NCBI RefSeq assembly: GCF_022581195.2
Contig: NC_061482.1
Coordinates: 16,988,001-17,052,000, forward strand
Source of the DNA: Helicoverpa zea
Taxonomy: Eukaryota > Arthropoda > Insecta > Lepidoptera > Noctuidae
Direction: 5' to 3'
Length of the DNA: 64,000 nucleotides
Positions within the stretch are counted from its first letter, which is position 1. Each line of letters opens with the position of its first letter. Shown here piece after piece: positions 12,935 to 25,200 of this stretch. The notes beneath the pieces are model-generated. The model was not told where the DNA came from. It made no database searches and worked only from the letters and a program-made list of their open reading frames with translations. The translations under genes and the position numbers were made by a program.

Positions 12935-13050
12935 TGTTTTCCTCAGTTTCACTCGAGTCCCGTGGGAACTACTGCCCGTACCAGGATAAAATATAGCCTA
13001 TGTTACCTACTCGCTGATAGTGCAGCTTTCCAAAAGTACAAAAAAAAACA
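12935..13050 (+). repeat. Partial non-LTR-type tail
   Basis: TCCCGTGGGAACTACTGCCC, then GGATAAAATATAGCCTATGT and CAAATCGGTTTCATAG, match the middle blocks of the tail family. The CAAACAAACAAACTC end is missing, so the copy is truncated or decayed. Confidence 0.5.
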
Positions 13051-13294
13051 AATCGGTTTCATAGATTCGCTGCCTTTACCGGTACAAACAAGCATTTTTT
13101 TATTAAAGTAAGTATAGACAGGCCTCCGTCACGCCATGTACCTACTTGCGCGCTATAAGTGCCTACCGCCCAGCCGAGCGGTCTCGGTCCGCCGGCGGAT
13201 CAAATTCAGTGCGGTTTTCGCAAGCAAAGCGCGCGCACGCCGTTCAATTTTTAACCGACTTCTAATAGTGCTGTTCGTTCGTACGCGTATTACG

Positions 13295-13391
13295 ATGCCG
13301 TGTGGTGCCTTATGTGCTGTAGATGGGTGTAAATCGAGTAAAAGAAGGGATAAACACCTAACATTTTCCATTTACCTGTCAACGAAGAAAG
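13295..13391 (+). CDS. Possible first exon with THAP-like Cys pattern (orphan)
   Basis: The ATG at 13295 opens a 97 bp exon that ends in AAAG before a strong GTAAGT donor (phase 1). The peptide begins MPCGALCAVDGCKSSKRR, which resembles the opening of THAP zinc fingers (MPxxC with a second Cys a few residues on and a basic turn) but lacks the usual FHxFP at the expected place. It is preceded by a GC-rich ~160 bp stretch that could be a promoter. I found no second exon downstream with the THAP W and CxxH residues. It may be a remnant of a THAP transposon, a gene with a very long intron, or chance. Confidence 0.3.
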
Positions 13392-14130
13392 GTAAGTGAT
13401 AAATTATTACTAGTTTTTGTCGTTTAAATTTTTTTCCATTCACATACCGTCATTAGAGACCTTATTATCTGATCACCTCCTTTTTTTTAAGTTGGTTAAA
13501 TATTTTATAAATGATAAAATTTTTAACTGCCACATAAAAGTCAGAACATATTCACAGTTCTCAATAACGCAGATAAAAAGTTATATTAATTTAATTTTAC
13601 CGAAGAGGCAGCCCTGCGATTACTGTGGAATCGCGCGGTGCGAAGCAATCACTGCTGTACGCTTGAGCATTTAGGCGCATTTTAGCATACAGTGGTTGTT
13701 GATGCGAAGGAGTAGGCAATTATCGTAATTGGTATTGGAAATTTTCTACTGAGTGAAGTATCTGTTACGTAGTAACTATTCAGTAATCTGTGGTATAGAT
13801 ATATAAATGGTGTAACTACAATGAGTGGTGGGTTGACTTAACGAAGAACTTACCAAAATAATCTTGTCCTTACTTTAATTATTATCTATCGTTAAACATA
13901 TTGGAAACGTGACAAATACGACTCACTAAAACCCTTTTTGTAACTGAAAAAAGAAAAAGTTTCAAGATTTTTTTTTTATATTGCGGGTATATCCATATTA
14001 GGAGTATCCGTCGGTAGGTACATCAAATACTAACCTACCTATCTATATCCCTCTTATTCTTAAACACTGATAAAAGATACACCAAGGAATATAAAAGGTT
14101 TTATAGGTTTTAGCTTGGATTAACTAAGTA
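13392..14130. other. Intergenic, no gene recognised
   Basis: AT-rich. Apart from the tail of the THAP-like exon's putative intron, I see no feature here. Confidence 0.45.
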
Positions 14131-14133
14131 TCA

Positions 14134-14285
14134 TCATCATCCTCCGAGCCTTTTTCCCAACTACGTTGGGGTCGGCTTCCAGTCGAACCGGATTCAGCTG
14201 AGTACCAGTGCTTTACAAGAAGCGACTGCCTATCTGACCTCCTCAACCCAGTTAGCCGGGCAACCCAATACCCGTTGGTTGGATT
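14134..14285 (-). repeat. 5S-headed SINE body fragment (reverse)
   Basis: It reads GTTGGGGTCGGCTTCCAGTC, CAGCTGAGTACCAGTGCTTT, AGCGACTGCCTATCTGACCT and CCCAGTTAGCCGGGCAACCC. These are the reverse complement of the body of the SINE at 14320-14672, so two copies lie tail to tail here. Confidence 0.65.
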
Positions 14286-14319
14286 AACTAAGTATATTGC
14301 GTGTTTATTAAAAAGGCGT

Positions 14320-14672
14320 TGTATGATAAGGCCGCACAGAACGATCGATCATAAGGTTAAGCAACGCTTGGCGTGGTCGGTTCGTGGATGGGTGACCAAT
14401 GTGACCATCTTATCATAACGACTTCTTACGTGTTTCCGAAAGCACGATAAACTGGTGGGTTCCGACTGTCATTTGAACATCTTTGGCAGTCGTAAGGTAG
14501 TCAGAAGCCAGAAAGTCTGACAACCAGTCTTAACAAAGGGGTATCGGGTTACTCGGGTAAGTGGGTTGTGAAGGTCGGATAGGCAGTCGCTCCATGTAAA
14601 ACACTGATACCTACTTAGCTGCATTCGGATGAACTCGAAGCTGACCCCAAAATAGATGGGAAAAGGCTAGGC
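14320..14672 (+). repeat. SINE with 5S rRNA-like head, near full length
   Basis: The head (14340-14395) reads GGTTAAGCAACGCTTGGCG, then GTCGGTTCGTGGATGGGTGACC. This closely follows the internal-promoter half of insect 5S rRNA (TTAAGCAGCGTCGGGCGCGG, then ATGGGTGACC). The body continues through GACTGTCATTTGAACATCTT, AAGTCTGACAACCAGTCTTA and CGGATAGGCAGTCGCTCCAT to a GGGAAAAGGCTAGGCAGAT 3' end. Fragments of the same body recur at 22964-23228, 38640-39000, 56060-56130, 58205-58325 and 61665-61770. A 5S-derived SINE class is known (SINE3). Assigning this family to it is inference. Confidence 0.6.
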
Positions 14673-16224
14673 AGATATAAATTGAGAAAACGGTTCATTT
14701 TTTCCCATAGCATAAAAATGTTCATAATAACGCCATCTATTGTAGCAATTTAAAAACTAAAACCGAGATTCTTCCACGGGTTCGTTGTTTAATTAAATAA
14801 GCTCTTAATTATCAAACCCTATGTATATTTTTAAATCTTTTTTCTTACATAGAGACCAGACTATTCTAAAATGTCAGCTAAATATAAGTCAAAGTTAAAA
14901 TGTTTTATTTCAATTATACCTTTAACACCTCTTTCGAAACGTCAAATTAGTTGCACGGTTCCAAAGAGTGGGTCTCATAGAAAAGAACTGGAAAGAAACT
15001 CCATATACACTCTTTTTATAGTGAGATAGTTATGAAAACAGGATATTTAAACACTTTTCAAGTATTTTGTAGTGATAGCCAAACTCCATCGGAGCGTTCA
15101 CCCGACGGCAAATTCTATCTGTCTGATAATACGTTTTATTAGAAGATTTTTCAATTATTAAATGTTTTGGTCAAAGATTTTAAAAGAAAAAATAATAGTG
15201 CCTGACTACAAATGGAATGCTTAGGCTTTGTGCATTTGTGCAAATAATTGCTACTACCTTTTTGGTAGGCGCTAAATATCTTGAGATAATTACTTAAATA
15301 AACTTACGACTGAAAGCTTGTTATGATAGTAATTGAGTATATTGCTTACTGTATGATTATTAGTGTTCTTTTAAGTACATTTAACTGTCTTTATCATTCA
15401 TTATTTTGATGTGAGCTCCAAATCGTGTTCAAAATAGTAGATTGCTAGTTTTTTTTTTAAGTTTTATGGTTGGTTTATAGTAACCAAGTATTTCAAAAGG
15501 GTTTTGAAATCTTTCTTTAACGTTAATATTCTTTCGCGTCGCCCATCAAACTATTAATGAAGACGAAAAATGTTGCAGAACATCTTATCAATGTTTTAAG
15601 TTTTGCCGCCTATTTCTGATTTCAAAATTCTCCAATGAATGAGCATCTTAACTCTTGGGCCTTTACACAATGGTTTAGGCTGACACATGTTCGTTATCCA
15701 TTGCTTCTCGAGTACATTATTCCTTCTTTCAAACTAACGCCATACTAAACCAACAATGGAAAAATATGAAAATTATTGTAAAATAAATTGATGTATTAAA
15801 TATTGGGTGTGGCAGTTGGGTGCGGTCATCACAGTACATCTATAGTAGTTACATAAAGCGTTCTAGATATAGTTTAGTGTCCTTTCGCGACCCGGGCCCT
15901 GCCCAGTTGAGCTGCCGAGCATGCGTACAACGAATAACCTATGCGTAGAACGGAACGGTCATGAAACGCGCAGCCGTCAAAATCAATATTTTGCGATTCC
16001 TTGAATTGTATGTACTTTGTATACCCCGTTGCAGCGTTCCGCGGCCCGGGCTCCGAGCTTCAGTCTTCAACCGACTCTCCAGCTAGCTGGTCGCGTCGCC
16101 TCGAAGCTCCCTTGAGCTCCCAGCTCTCAGATTTGCTAAGTCGATACAGCAAGTGCATCAAATAAACATGTCTTCGGGGTTGTACTATTGTCGACTCGCG
16201 AATATTGTGAAAACGTGATCTATA
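14673..16224. other. Upstream region of the SMYD4-like gene
   Basis: AT-rich to about 15870, then a GC-richer stretch to the start codon, with GACCCGGGCCCTGCCC near 15890 and CCGCGGCCCGGGCTCCGAG near 16040. This is the likely promoter and 5' UTR. An in-frame TGA at 16216-16218 lies two codons before the ATG, so the coding region cannot extend further upstream without splicing. I see no convincing TATA box. Confidence 0.45.
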
Positions 16225-19200
16225 ATGGAGCGCGATGGTTTGCCAGAAGACCCGGCGAAGCAATGGGAGGTCCTTCTGTGTATCATCGCCTTCGAAGAAA
16301 AGAAGATCGACCGGCGGCCGGATGGCGCGATCGAGACTCTTACATACGTCTTCAACCATAAAGGAATAAGGTGAGTGTTAGGACTCTTTGGGAATTATTT
16401 ATTTTGGGCCAGAAATAATGGTGCGATCGATAGAAGCTCGCGCAAGTCATGTAGAATCCTAGGCTACCTAGATAGGACATACAGTTAGGCTGTGCGATAG
16501 AGATTTCAACTGCCTGGGCTAAGTTCTATTTTATACTTTTGTCACTCAACTGCAATGGTTAATATTTTGTGTCTCAATGCAATGGTCCTTTGTCTGAATA
16601 TTTTGATGCTTTTTTTATTTAGTGATGTAAACTAAAATGTGGACAGTCACCAAATAAAATAAAAAACCCGGTGACTTCCGAGTTTGATTTTTTTTGTACC
16701 TACTGGTTTTTGAAACATAGAAGCTGGCGAAGAAAATTACTTAAAGTCAATAAAAGTGAACAATTAACTGGTAATTATTTTAAGTTCAGAAAATATGAGC
16801 AGGTACATAGTTAGACTCTTCATATGCTATAAATCAGAATGAAGTACTCCTTTTGGAAAATATTCTACAAAATTTTTCATCAGAATTTTAGTTTAGTTAA
16901 ATATTTTAGTCTGTATTAAAAATATACTCTATCACTTATCGTGCTATAGTTCGGCCATTCAGAGAATGCGTTCCTGACACGTCGCGATTGAACTGACGAC
17001 GTAATAACATTCATTGATTATTGATATAATAATGTTGTTTTAATGCTCCTCAATTGTTAAAACGGTAAACAACCAGCAAAAATATTTTTATCGTAACTGC
17101 AACGCCATTGCAAAGTTACGTCGTCAGTTCAATCGCGACGTGTCAGGAACGCATTCTCTGAATGGCCGAACTATAATATCAATGCAATTTTGTTCAAGTT
17201 TTTCTTATGAACACTAACATACACATGGACATGCACTAACACACATATTGACTTGCATGGACATACACATTCACATGCACTGAAATACACATTAACATGC
17301 ACTGCTATACACTTTGACATACACTGATGTACATGGACATTCACTGACAAACACATTGACTTGCACTGACATGCACATTGACATGCAACATACATACTTG
17401 ATACCACATGTACAGTTGATCATGCAACATGCACTCTTGAGCATGCAACTTTACAATTGACCATGCAACATGCACACATGACTATGCAACATTTACACTT
17501 GAACATGCAACATTTACCCTTGACCATGCAACATGCACACTTTGTTACGCAACATGTACACTTGAGCATGCAACATTTACACTTGACCATGCAACATTTA
17601 CCCTTGACCATGCAACATTTACATTTGATCATGCAACATGCACACTTTATTACGCAACATGCACACTTGGCAATGCAACATTTAGCCTTGACCATGCAAA
17701 ATGCACACTTTATTACGCAACATGTACACTTGAGCATGCAACATTTATACTTGACCATGCAACATTTACCCTTGACCATGCAGCATTTACACTAGAGCAT
17801 GCAACATTTACATTTGACCATGCAACATTTATACGTCATCTTGCAACATTTACACCTGAACACGCAACATTTACACTTGACCATGCAACATGCACACTTT
17901 ATTACGCAACATGCACACTTGACAATGCAACATTCACACTAGAGCATGCAACATTTACATTTGACCATGCAACATTTATACGTCATCTTGCAACATTTAC
18001 ACCTGAACACGCAACATTTACACTTGACCATGCAACATGCACACTTTATTACGCAACATGCACACTTGACAATGCAACATTTACACTTAAGCAGGCAACA
18101 TTTACATTTGACCATGCAACATGCACACTTTATTAAGCAACATGCACAATTAACCATGCAACATTTACAACTGTGCATGCAACATTTACACTTAAGCATG
18201 CACCATTTACCCTTGACCATGCAACATGTACACTTTATTAAGCAACATACACACTTGACAATGCAACATTTAGAATTGAGCATGCAACATGAACACTTTA
18301 TTACGCAACATGCACACTTTATTGCAAAACATTTAGACTTGAGCATGCAATATTTACACTTGAGCATGCAACATTTACCCTTGACCATGCAACATTTACA
18401 CTTGACAATACAACATTTACACCTGACAATGCAACATTTACATTTGACCATGCAACATTTACACTTGATCTTGCAACATGCACAATTAACCATGCAACAT
18501 TTACATTTGCGCATGCAACATTTACCCATGACCATGCAACATGCACACTTGACAATGTAACATTTACATTTGACCATGCGACAGGCCTTCTTGAACACGC
18601 AACATTTTAATTTCACCATGCAATATTTACACTTAACTATGCAACATGTATACATGACCATGCAACATGAACACTTGACCATGCTACATGCACACCTTAC
18701 AAAATTACATGCGCAGTTTACCTCATATTCGCTGGGCTTATGCAATTTTGAGTTATAAATGAACATTGCAACATATATTTACATAAAGCTCTGCCTATAT
18801 TACTTATGCAGATTTTTAAAACTATTCAACGTTATTGAATCCTATATTCAATTTACTAGGCACATCTTCACCGAATGGATTCAACAAATGAAACTATGCT
18901 ACGACAAGCAGATGTCCGATGAAGATACCTCAGGGAAAAACGATGCAATCTCCATACTGTGGAGACAGCGGGGCAATGTCAAGTTTAGAGCCGAACTGTT
19001 TGAGGAGAGCCACAAGTTGTACACGAAGAGTATTCTGTACGCGAACAAGGATGGACCTTTGTACCCTTTGGCTCTTGCCAATAGGGCTGCTGCATTATTG
19101 CGGATGGGAAAGTATAAGGTACTGCTAAAAAAAGAATATAGTGCAAGCTCGATGTAACAAAACGGAAGGCAACATGTAGATGCTTGTGAAATCAAGTAAT

Positions 19201-22200
19201 AATTTTTATCTGAGGTTCGTTATATGGGGGCTATGTTTGATTTGAAAATAATTTTAAAGTTTTGGGTTAACAGATATTTTTTTTTTAGAATTCTGTTGAA
19301 TGGATGTTATTGACAATATAAAGGTATATTTTACTAAACACAAGAGGGTGTCCAAAATTTTTTTAATATCATGGAATTTGTTATGTTGAGGTTGCACTCT
19401 ATAATATATTTTTTACACATGATTATTTTATACCTAATATTATTCTACTGTTACAGGATAGTCTAAGAGATGTACAACGGGCCCTGAAATACAAGTACCC
19501 ACCAGAAATAAAGCATAAGTTATTTCTACGAAGAGCGGAGTGCTACTGCGAGTTGGGGCAAAGAACAAAATGTATTGAAGCAATGAGACAGGCTGTAAAG
19601 TACAATGAAATGATACAACTTAAGGGGTTGTCTAAAGGTTATTATGTTTAAATAAAAAATTTAATAAAAAGGGAATATTTTTGTTTGTTTGTTTGGCTCC
19701 AAAGCTAACAAACTGATTTGAAAATTACTGTTCGGCTATCAACAAGTAACACAGGCTAGATTATCCGGGTACGGGAAGAATTACCCCCGGGAAACCGGGT
19801 GAAAGAGTTGCAAACAGCTAGTAAAATATACATAAAACAAAAATATTTTTTCTTTACATTGTATTAAAAAAATATACAGTTTAACTAAAACAAGCGTATT
19901 TTTACAGTGGATTTTGACAGATCATACCGCCAGCTTGAAGAGAAGTTGGTGAATCTCAAATATGATGAGCCACCCGATGAACTGATTCTACCAGATCTCC
20001 ATTTAGGAGAAAACCCTGACTTCAAGGCGGCTAGCAATGCCATAGAGTTGGTGTAAGTTATGAAAATACTTAATATTAAAACATAAATAAGTACTGAATT
20101 TTTATAACGATCCTACGTCTTATTTTGGAAAACAAGATAGTATACTACATGAAAATATACAAAAGAACAACAGGAAGATGTATGAAACAAAATTAATGTA
20201 ATAACAACAACATTTTTCACAAATTAATAAATAAATTTACTATGAGAAAACTTAGTTGTCCTGTTTGTGTAGTTTTCTTATAAAATTGACTTCAGATCAT
20301 ATATTTAGTTATAAGAGTATCTGAATACACATACAATATAGGATACTTTTTATAATCATTTGCGCACGGGAAGTAATTCATTCAGACTGTGGGATAAAGC
20401 TAGTTTTTAAATAAAACATGTTTTTGATGAATACTCCTTTTCTAGGCGTAATGATCAGTACGGTCGTCATGTGATTGTAAAGGAACCACTAAAGAGGGGC
20501 GATGTGGTATTCGCTGAAGAGCCCTTTGCGTCTGTCAAACTGAGGGAAAGCGAACTACCACATCCATATTACTGTGACTATTGCTGCTGCAGTGAACCCA
20601 CAATGATTACGTAAGTATTGTTCAGAATAATGAAACGACATTAAAATTGGCACGAACGTTTCTATTAATATGTCTTGGACACTCAACTGACTTCTTTCTT
20701 TGCCAAGACTTAGGCCCGGTTGTTCGTATGTTACGGTAAAGTCAAAGTTAAAATTTGACTGATATCAATTTTGAACACGGTTAATTTGACGTTTTTATTA
20801 TGAAAACTTAACGTTCGTAAAACTAACTGGTACTTCAACAACGCTTTTTGAATTTAAGCCCTGGTAATTTTACTGTAACTAGAATTTAACCCTAACCTTG
20901 ACGTAACTGAGCTTCGAACAAAGGGGCTTTAGTAAACATTTCTCTTGATCATAAGTAGACTAACTATCGTTCGGCCATTCAGAGAATGCGTTCCTGACAC
21001 GTCGCGATTGAACTGACGACGTAACTTTGCAATGGCGTTGCAGTTACCTACGATAAAAATATTTTTGCTGGTTGTTTACCGTTTTAACAATTGAGGAGCA
21101 TTAAAACAACATTATTATATCAATAATCAATGAATGTTATTACGTCGTCAGTTCAATCGCGACGTGTCAGGAACGCATTCTCTGAATGGCCGAACTATAG
21201 GCACGTAAGCCAGAAATACTAAGACGTGACTCAAGTCCTGCTTAAAAGTATTTAAATCAACTTAAGTAACGATAGAAAAGAGTTTGAGCTGATTTTGAAA
21301 AATGCGTAGTGTCGTTTCGTTAGTATATTTATTTCTTCAGTCTTCTTTTATTTTTTTTATGTTTGAAATATAACAATGTATATTTCCGCAGATGCAAAGA
21401 TTGCTCTCGCATAGTATTTTGCGATGAAGCGTGCTATTACCTGGCAAGTGCGGTTTTCCATCGCTGGGAGTGTCCAGGGATAAGAGCTAATATATTCCAA
21501 ATAATAGGGATAGCACACCTCGCTTTTCGGTAAGAAATAACAAGGATTTTGAGGTAATGTTCTCTTTATAAAGTTTAGCCAGCTGCGCCGAGAGAGAGAG
21601 TATGAGAAGTACCTACAGGGTGTTTTATTGGTAGTTGAATTGGTCCTTTGGGAAAAAACGGTCCTTTTTAAAAATTTCAAGCAGTATTGAAAAACAATTT
21701 TTTTAAAGTCATTTTCGACTTTTTAATACCACTTTAGCCAAAAGACTTACCCCCTTACTTATAAAATCTCTAATCACCTTCTAAGCAACATTTTAACTAA
21801 TCACTACTTAAAGTCTTAAGTAATGATTAAATGTTAGTTAAGACATGGTTAAGCAACGTTTATAAGTAAGAATTTTCTTAAACAGCCATAAGTATTACTT
21901 ATATTTAATTCACGTTTATAAGTAAGGCTGCAAGCCAGTAAAATACCCTAAAATTAAAAAAAAATAACACTACTTTACTCCAAAAGTTACCACCGCAAAT
22001 TTTGCAGGGTAATGCTGAAATACGCCTCGAGGGGCTTGCCCAAGCTGCCCGAGGGGTCAATCGTGCCTACCACGGCCGCAGCCCTATTAGCCGAGTACGA
22101 CAAAGTGGACACTATTGCCGTATTCAAGAAAGAGTATCCTACATTCTATCGTATGTACAGCCTTTCGTCGAACCTGGACAGTTCGGCGAATACTGATAAC

Positions 22201-25200
22201 ATACAGTATGCGCTGGTAAGTTATATAGAGTGTTTTATTTAAGACAAGTTTCTAACAGCGGTTTTACGCGCTTCCCGTGGGAACCTCTGCACGAACCCGA
22301 ATAAAAAGTAGCCTATAGCCTTCCTCGATAAATTGGTTATCTAACACTGAAAGATTTTTTAAAATCGGACCAGTAGTTCCTGAAATTAGCGTGTTCAAAC
22401 AAACAAACTCTTTAGCTTTGTAATATTAGCATAGATGTCTGTTTGTGGTGTTGTAGCTCGGTAACGGGTGGACTGATTTTGATGGGATTTTATGGGTAAT
22501 TGAGGCTTTAGAAAAATAGCTTTTTGGTCTACGTATTAATTCGTGTTAGTATAGCAAGGAACGGTAACTGTAAACAGAAATCAGAAACTTTTGAAATTAC
22601 AACGCCACCAGCAGACACGCAATTATTTCTATTGTTTATATGAACTTTTATATCTAAAACAATCCTTATGTCCTTGCAATAAAACTCAAAGTCAATTGAC
22701 ATTTTCAGACGTCCACCATGCTCACTCTGTATCTTGAGCAAAATACCAAATTTTTCGAATTCTTCCCCGGTCAAGTCGGGTATCCGTTACCCATGAGTGA
22801 AATGAAATTGCTATGTGCGGCCCTTATATTCCGTAGCTTGGGCCAAATGGTTACAAACGCACATACGGTTATGGAACTTAATACGGGACAAAGACCTGAT
22901 ATGCCTAGTAAGTCAATTTTTAAATTAATTTATCAATAGATAGATATAGTTTTATTTCATCATCTGCCTAGCTTTTTCTTTGTTGGGGTCGGTTTCCAGT
23001 CGAATCTGATGCAGCTGAGTACCAGTGTTTTACAAGGAGCGACTGCCTATCTGATCTCCTCAACCCAGTTACCCGGGCAGCCCAATACGCCTCGGTAAGA
23101 CTGGTTGTCAGACTTCCTGGTTTTTGACTACCCGTAACGACTGCTTCTTCTGAAGATCTAAAATGGTACCTACTCAACTGCTGGTGAAAGCTGAGCCCAA
23201 CGTGATTGGGAAAAGGCTAGGCAGATGATGAAATGTACAGATTTTGGGCATGATTTTTAATAAGATGCATACAGTTTTTCAATAAATGTTTTTATTACAG
23301 TACCTTGCACAGCCAGTCCTTGGCGTAAGATAGGCACTGGAGTATATCCCGCGATATCAATGATGAACCACTCCTGTGAACCTAATATTACTAACGTGTA
23401 AGTATATTTGAAGAAATAACATGCAAGTCTATACTAAAAATACTTTCTAATGTTCCAAAATATCCTGGTATGTATTTCGTATGATCATGAAAGAAAAAAT
23501 AAAAATTATCAAAAGCTTTTTAAAAATCTGCTTGAATACAAAATTGCTATTTTTTTTCAAACTTTTCAACTTTAAAAGCATGACCGAATTTAAATCAACG
23601 CTTTATTTAGCTTCAAAAATTTTCAAAAATTACCTAAAAATTAACATCTAATTTTTATACAGGTTTTACAAAAACACACTTTACATAAAAGTGATTCACG
23701 AGATGCCCAAAGGGACTGAAATACTGAATTGTTACGGGCCCCATTACGCCCGAGCGTCGACTGAAGAGAGGCGGGAGGAACTCAAAACTCAGTATGGGTT
23801 CAACTGTATCTGCCCGGCATGTGTCGACGAATCTAGAAAGGACTTTGTTGTAAGTACATAGAGTTCATTTTTCTTTGATTTTGGATGTAGAGAATAGGAA
23901 TTTTATAGAGGTTCCTACTTCATTGCTCAACATTACTGTAAAAATAATGTACAATGAAACATTGCGCAATCTTCATTGTAAAGGCGCCCTCTTAGCCTAC
24001 AATAACATTGCGCAACACTACAATGAAAATATTGCGCAATCTTCAATACACGTCAACAAATATTGCGCAATTTAACCGATCATCTGAGCCGGTTCTTACG
24101 CAATAATTTTGTTGCCAGTCGCTGTTCTCGGCCTACGCTTGCCCATCTTGCAAGGGGCCCGTGACCTGGGTGGGCACGAAAATGTCTTGCCATCAATGCC
24201 CCAACGAGTTTCCGCTCCAAAGAGCTCAGAATGCAGCCGAAACTGCTAATGCCATGCACGCAATAGGTACTGTCTATACCTTTTTATACCCAGATTTTGC
24301 TCCCTATTAATGAACATAGAATAAAGTTAAGCTAAGTTTTAAACTGATGAAAATGTACTGTTGTTTCTAATTTATTCCTAATTGTAACTTTACTCTGTGT
24401 TTGTTAAAGAGGTGTAGTTCGTTGTCGGTTTGAGGCCTTGAAAGCAAATAAATTAAGCGATTTATTTTTTTTGTTCGTTTTTTGTGACTTGTGAATTTAA
24501 AAGATCAAAGTTTTATAAAAAATCGCTTAAGTTATTTTAATAATACTTTTGTTGCAAGTTCATGATAGGCCTATAAAAATCCGTATTACTGAATAATTCT
24601 CATAGATATTGCATTTTAAATGATGTATTTGTGAAGTACTTACCTAAATTGCGAGTTATGTAATACAGATTTCAATAAAAGACAACGAACGATTACGCTT
24701 TCTGTTAAAAATATTACACATTTTTTAAACATTTTTTAATCAGGCTTTGAAAAAAAAATGCAAGAGTTTTCTATTTCGTCGCGAACTTTGTACGACGACG
24801 GCGTGTTTTTTAATAACATACATTATTGTTTTTTTTTCCAAATTATGACCGCGGCCCTTGCTCAGCCAATTTGACAACCCTAAACTAGAATTAGGTCCAG
24901 ATTGGTCGATGCAAGTTTATTTTTTAAATAACACCTTTTTTGAAATTTTACAACAAATCCCACTGTAATTATTATTATGGGGTCAGTCAAAAACTGACTT
25001 GACCGCTTTCTTGATATTTTTTGAATTTATATTTTATTATACTATATTGTCCATAAGCTGGGCAAAGGCTTTTCGGTATAGCAGTTAAATATTTAACCAT
25101 TAGAGTTAAGTTTATCGAAATATATCGGAACATATAAGAGAGGTAGGTAATGAAAATAGCTGATGACCGAAGGAGGTTAACTGGTGTGTGTGAGTCGAGT

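Noticed and set aside
14340..14395. Possible 5S rRNA gene
   Set aside because: Only the internal-promoter half resembles 5S; the 5' half is missing and a SINE body follows.
17420..18766. Long open frames on both strands (up to 275 codons) across 17.4-18.8 kb
   Set aside because: They are translations of a 21-bp minisatellite. The unit length is divisible by 3, so both strands stay open. Only the last part (from 18812) is a real exon, of the SMYD4-like gene.
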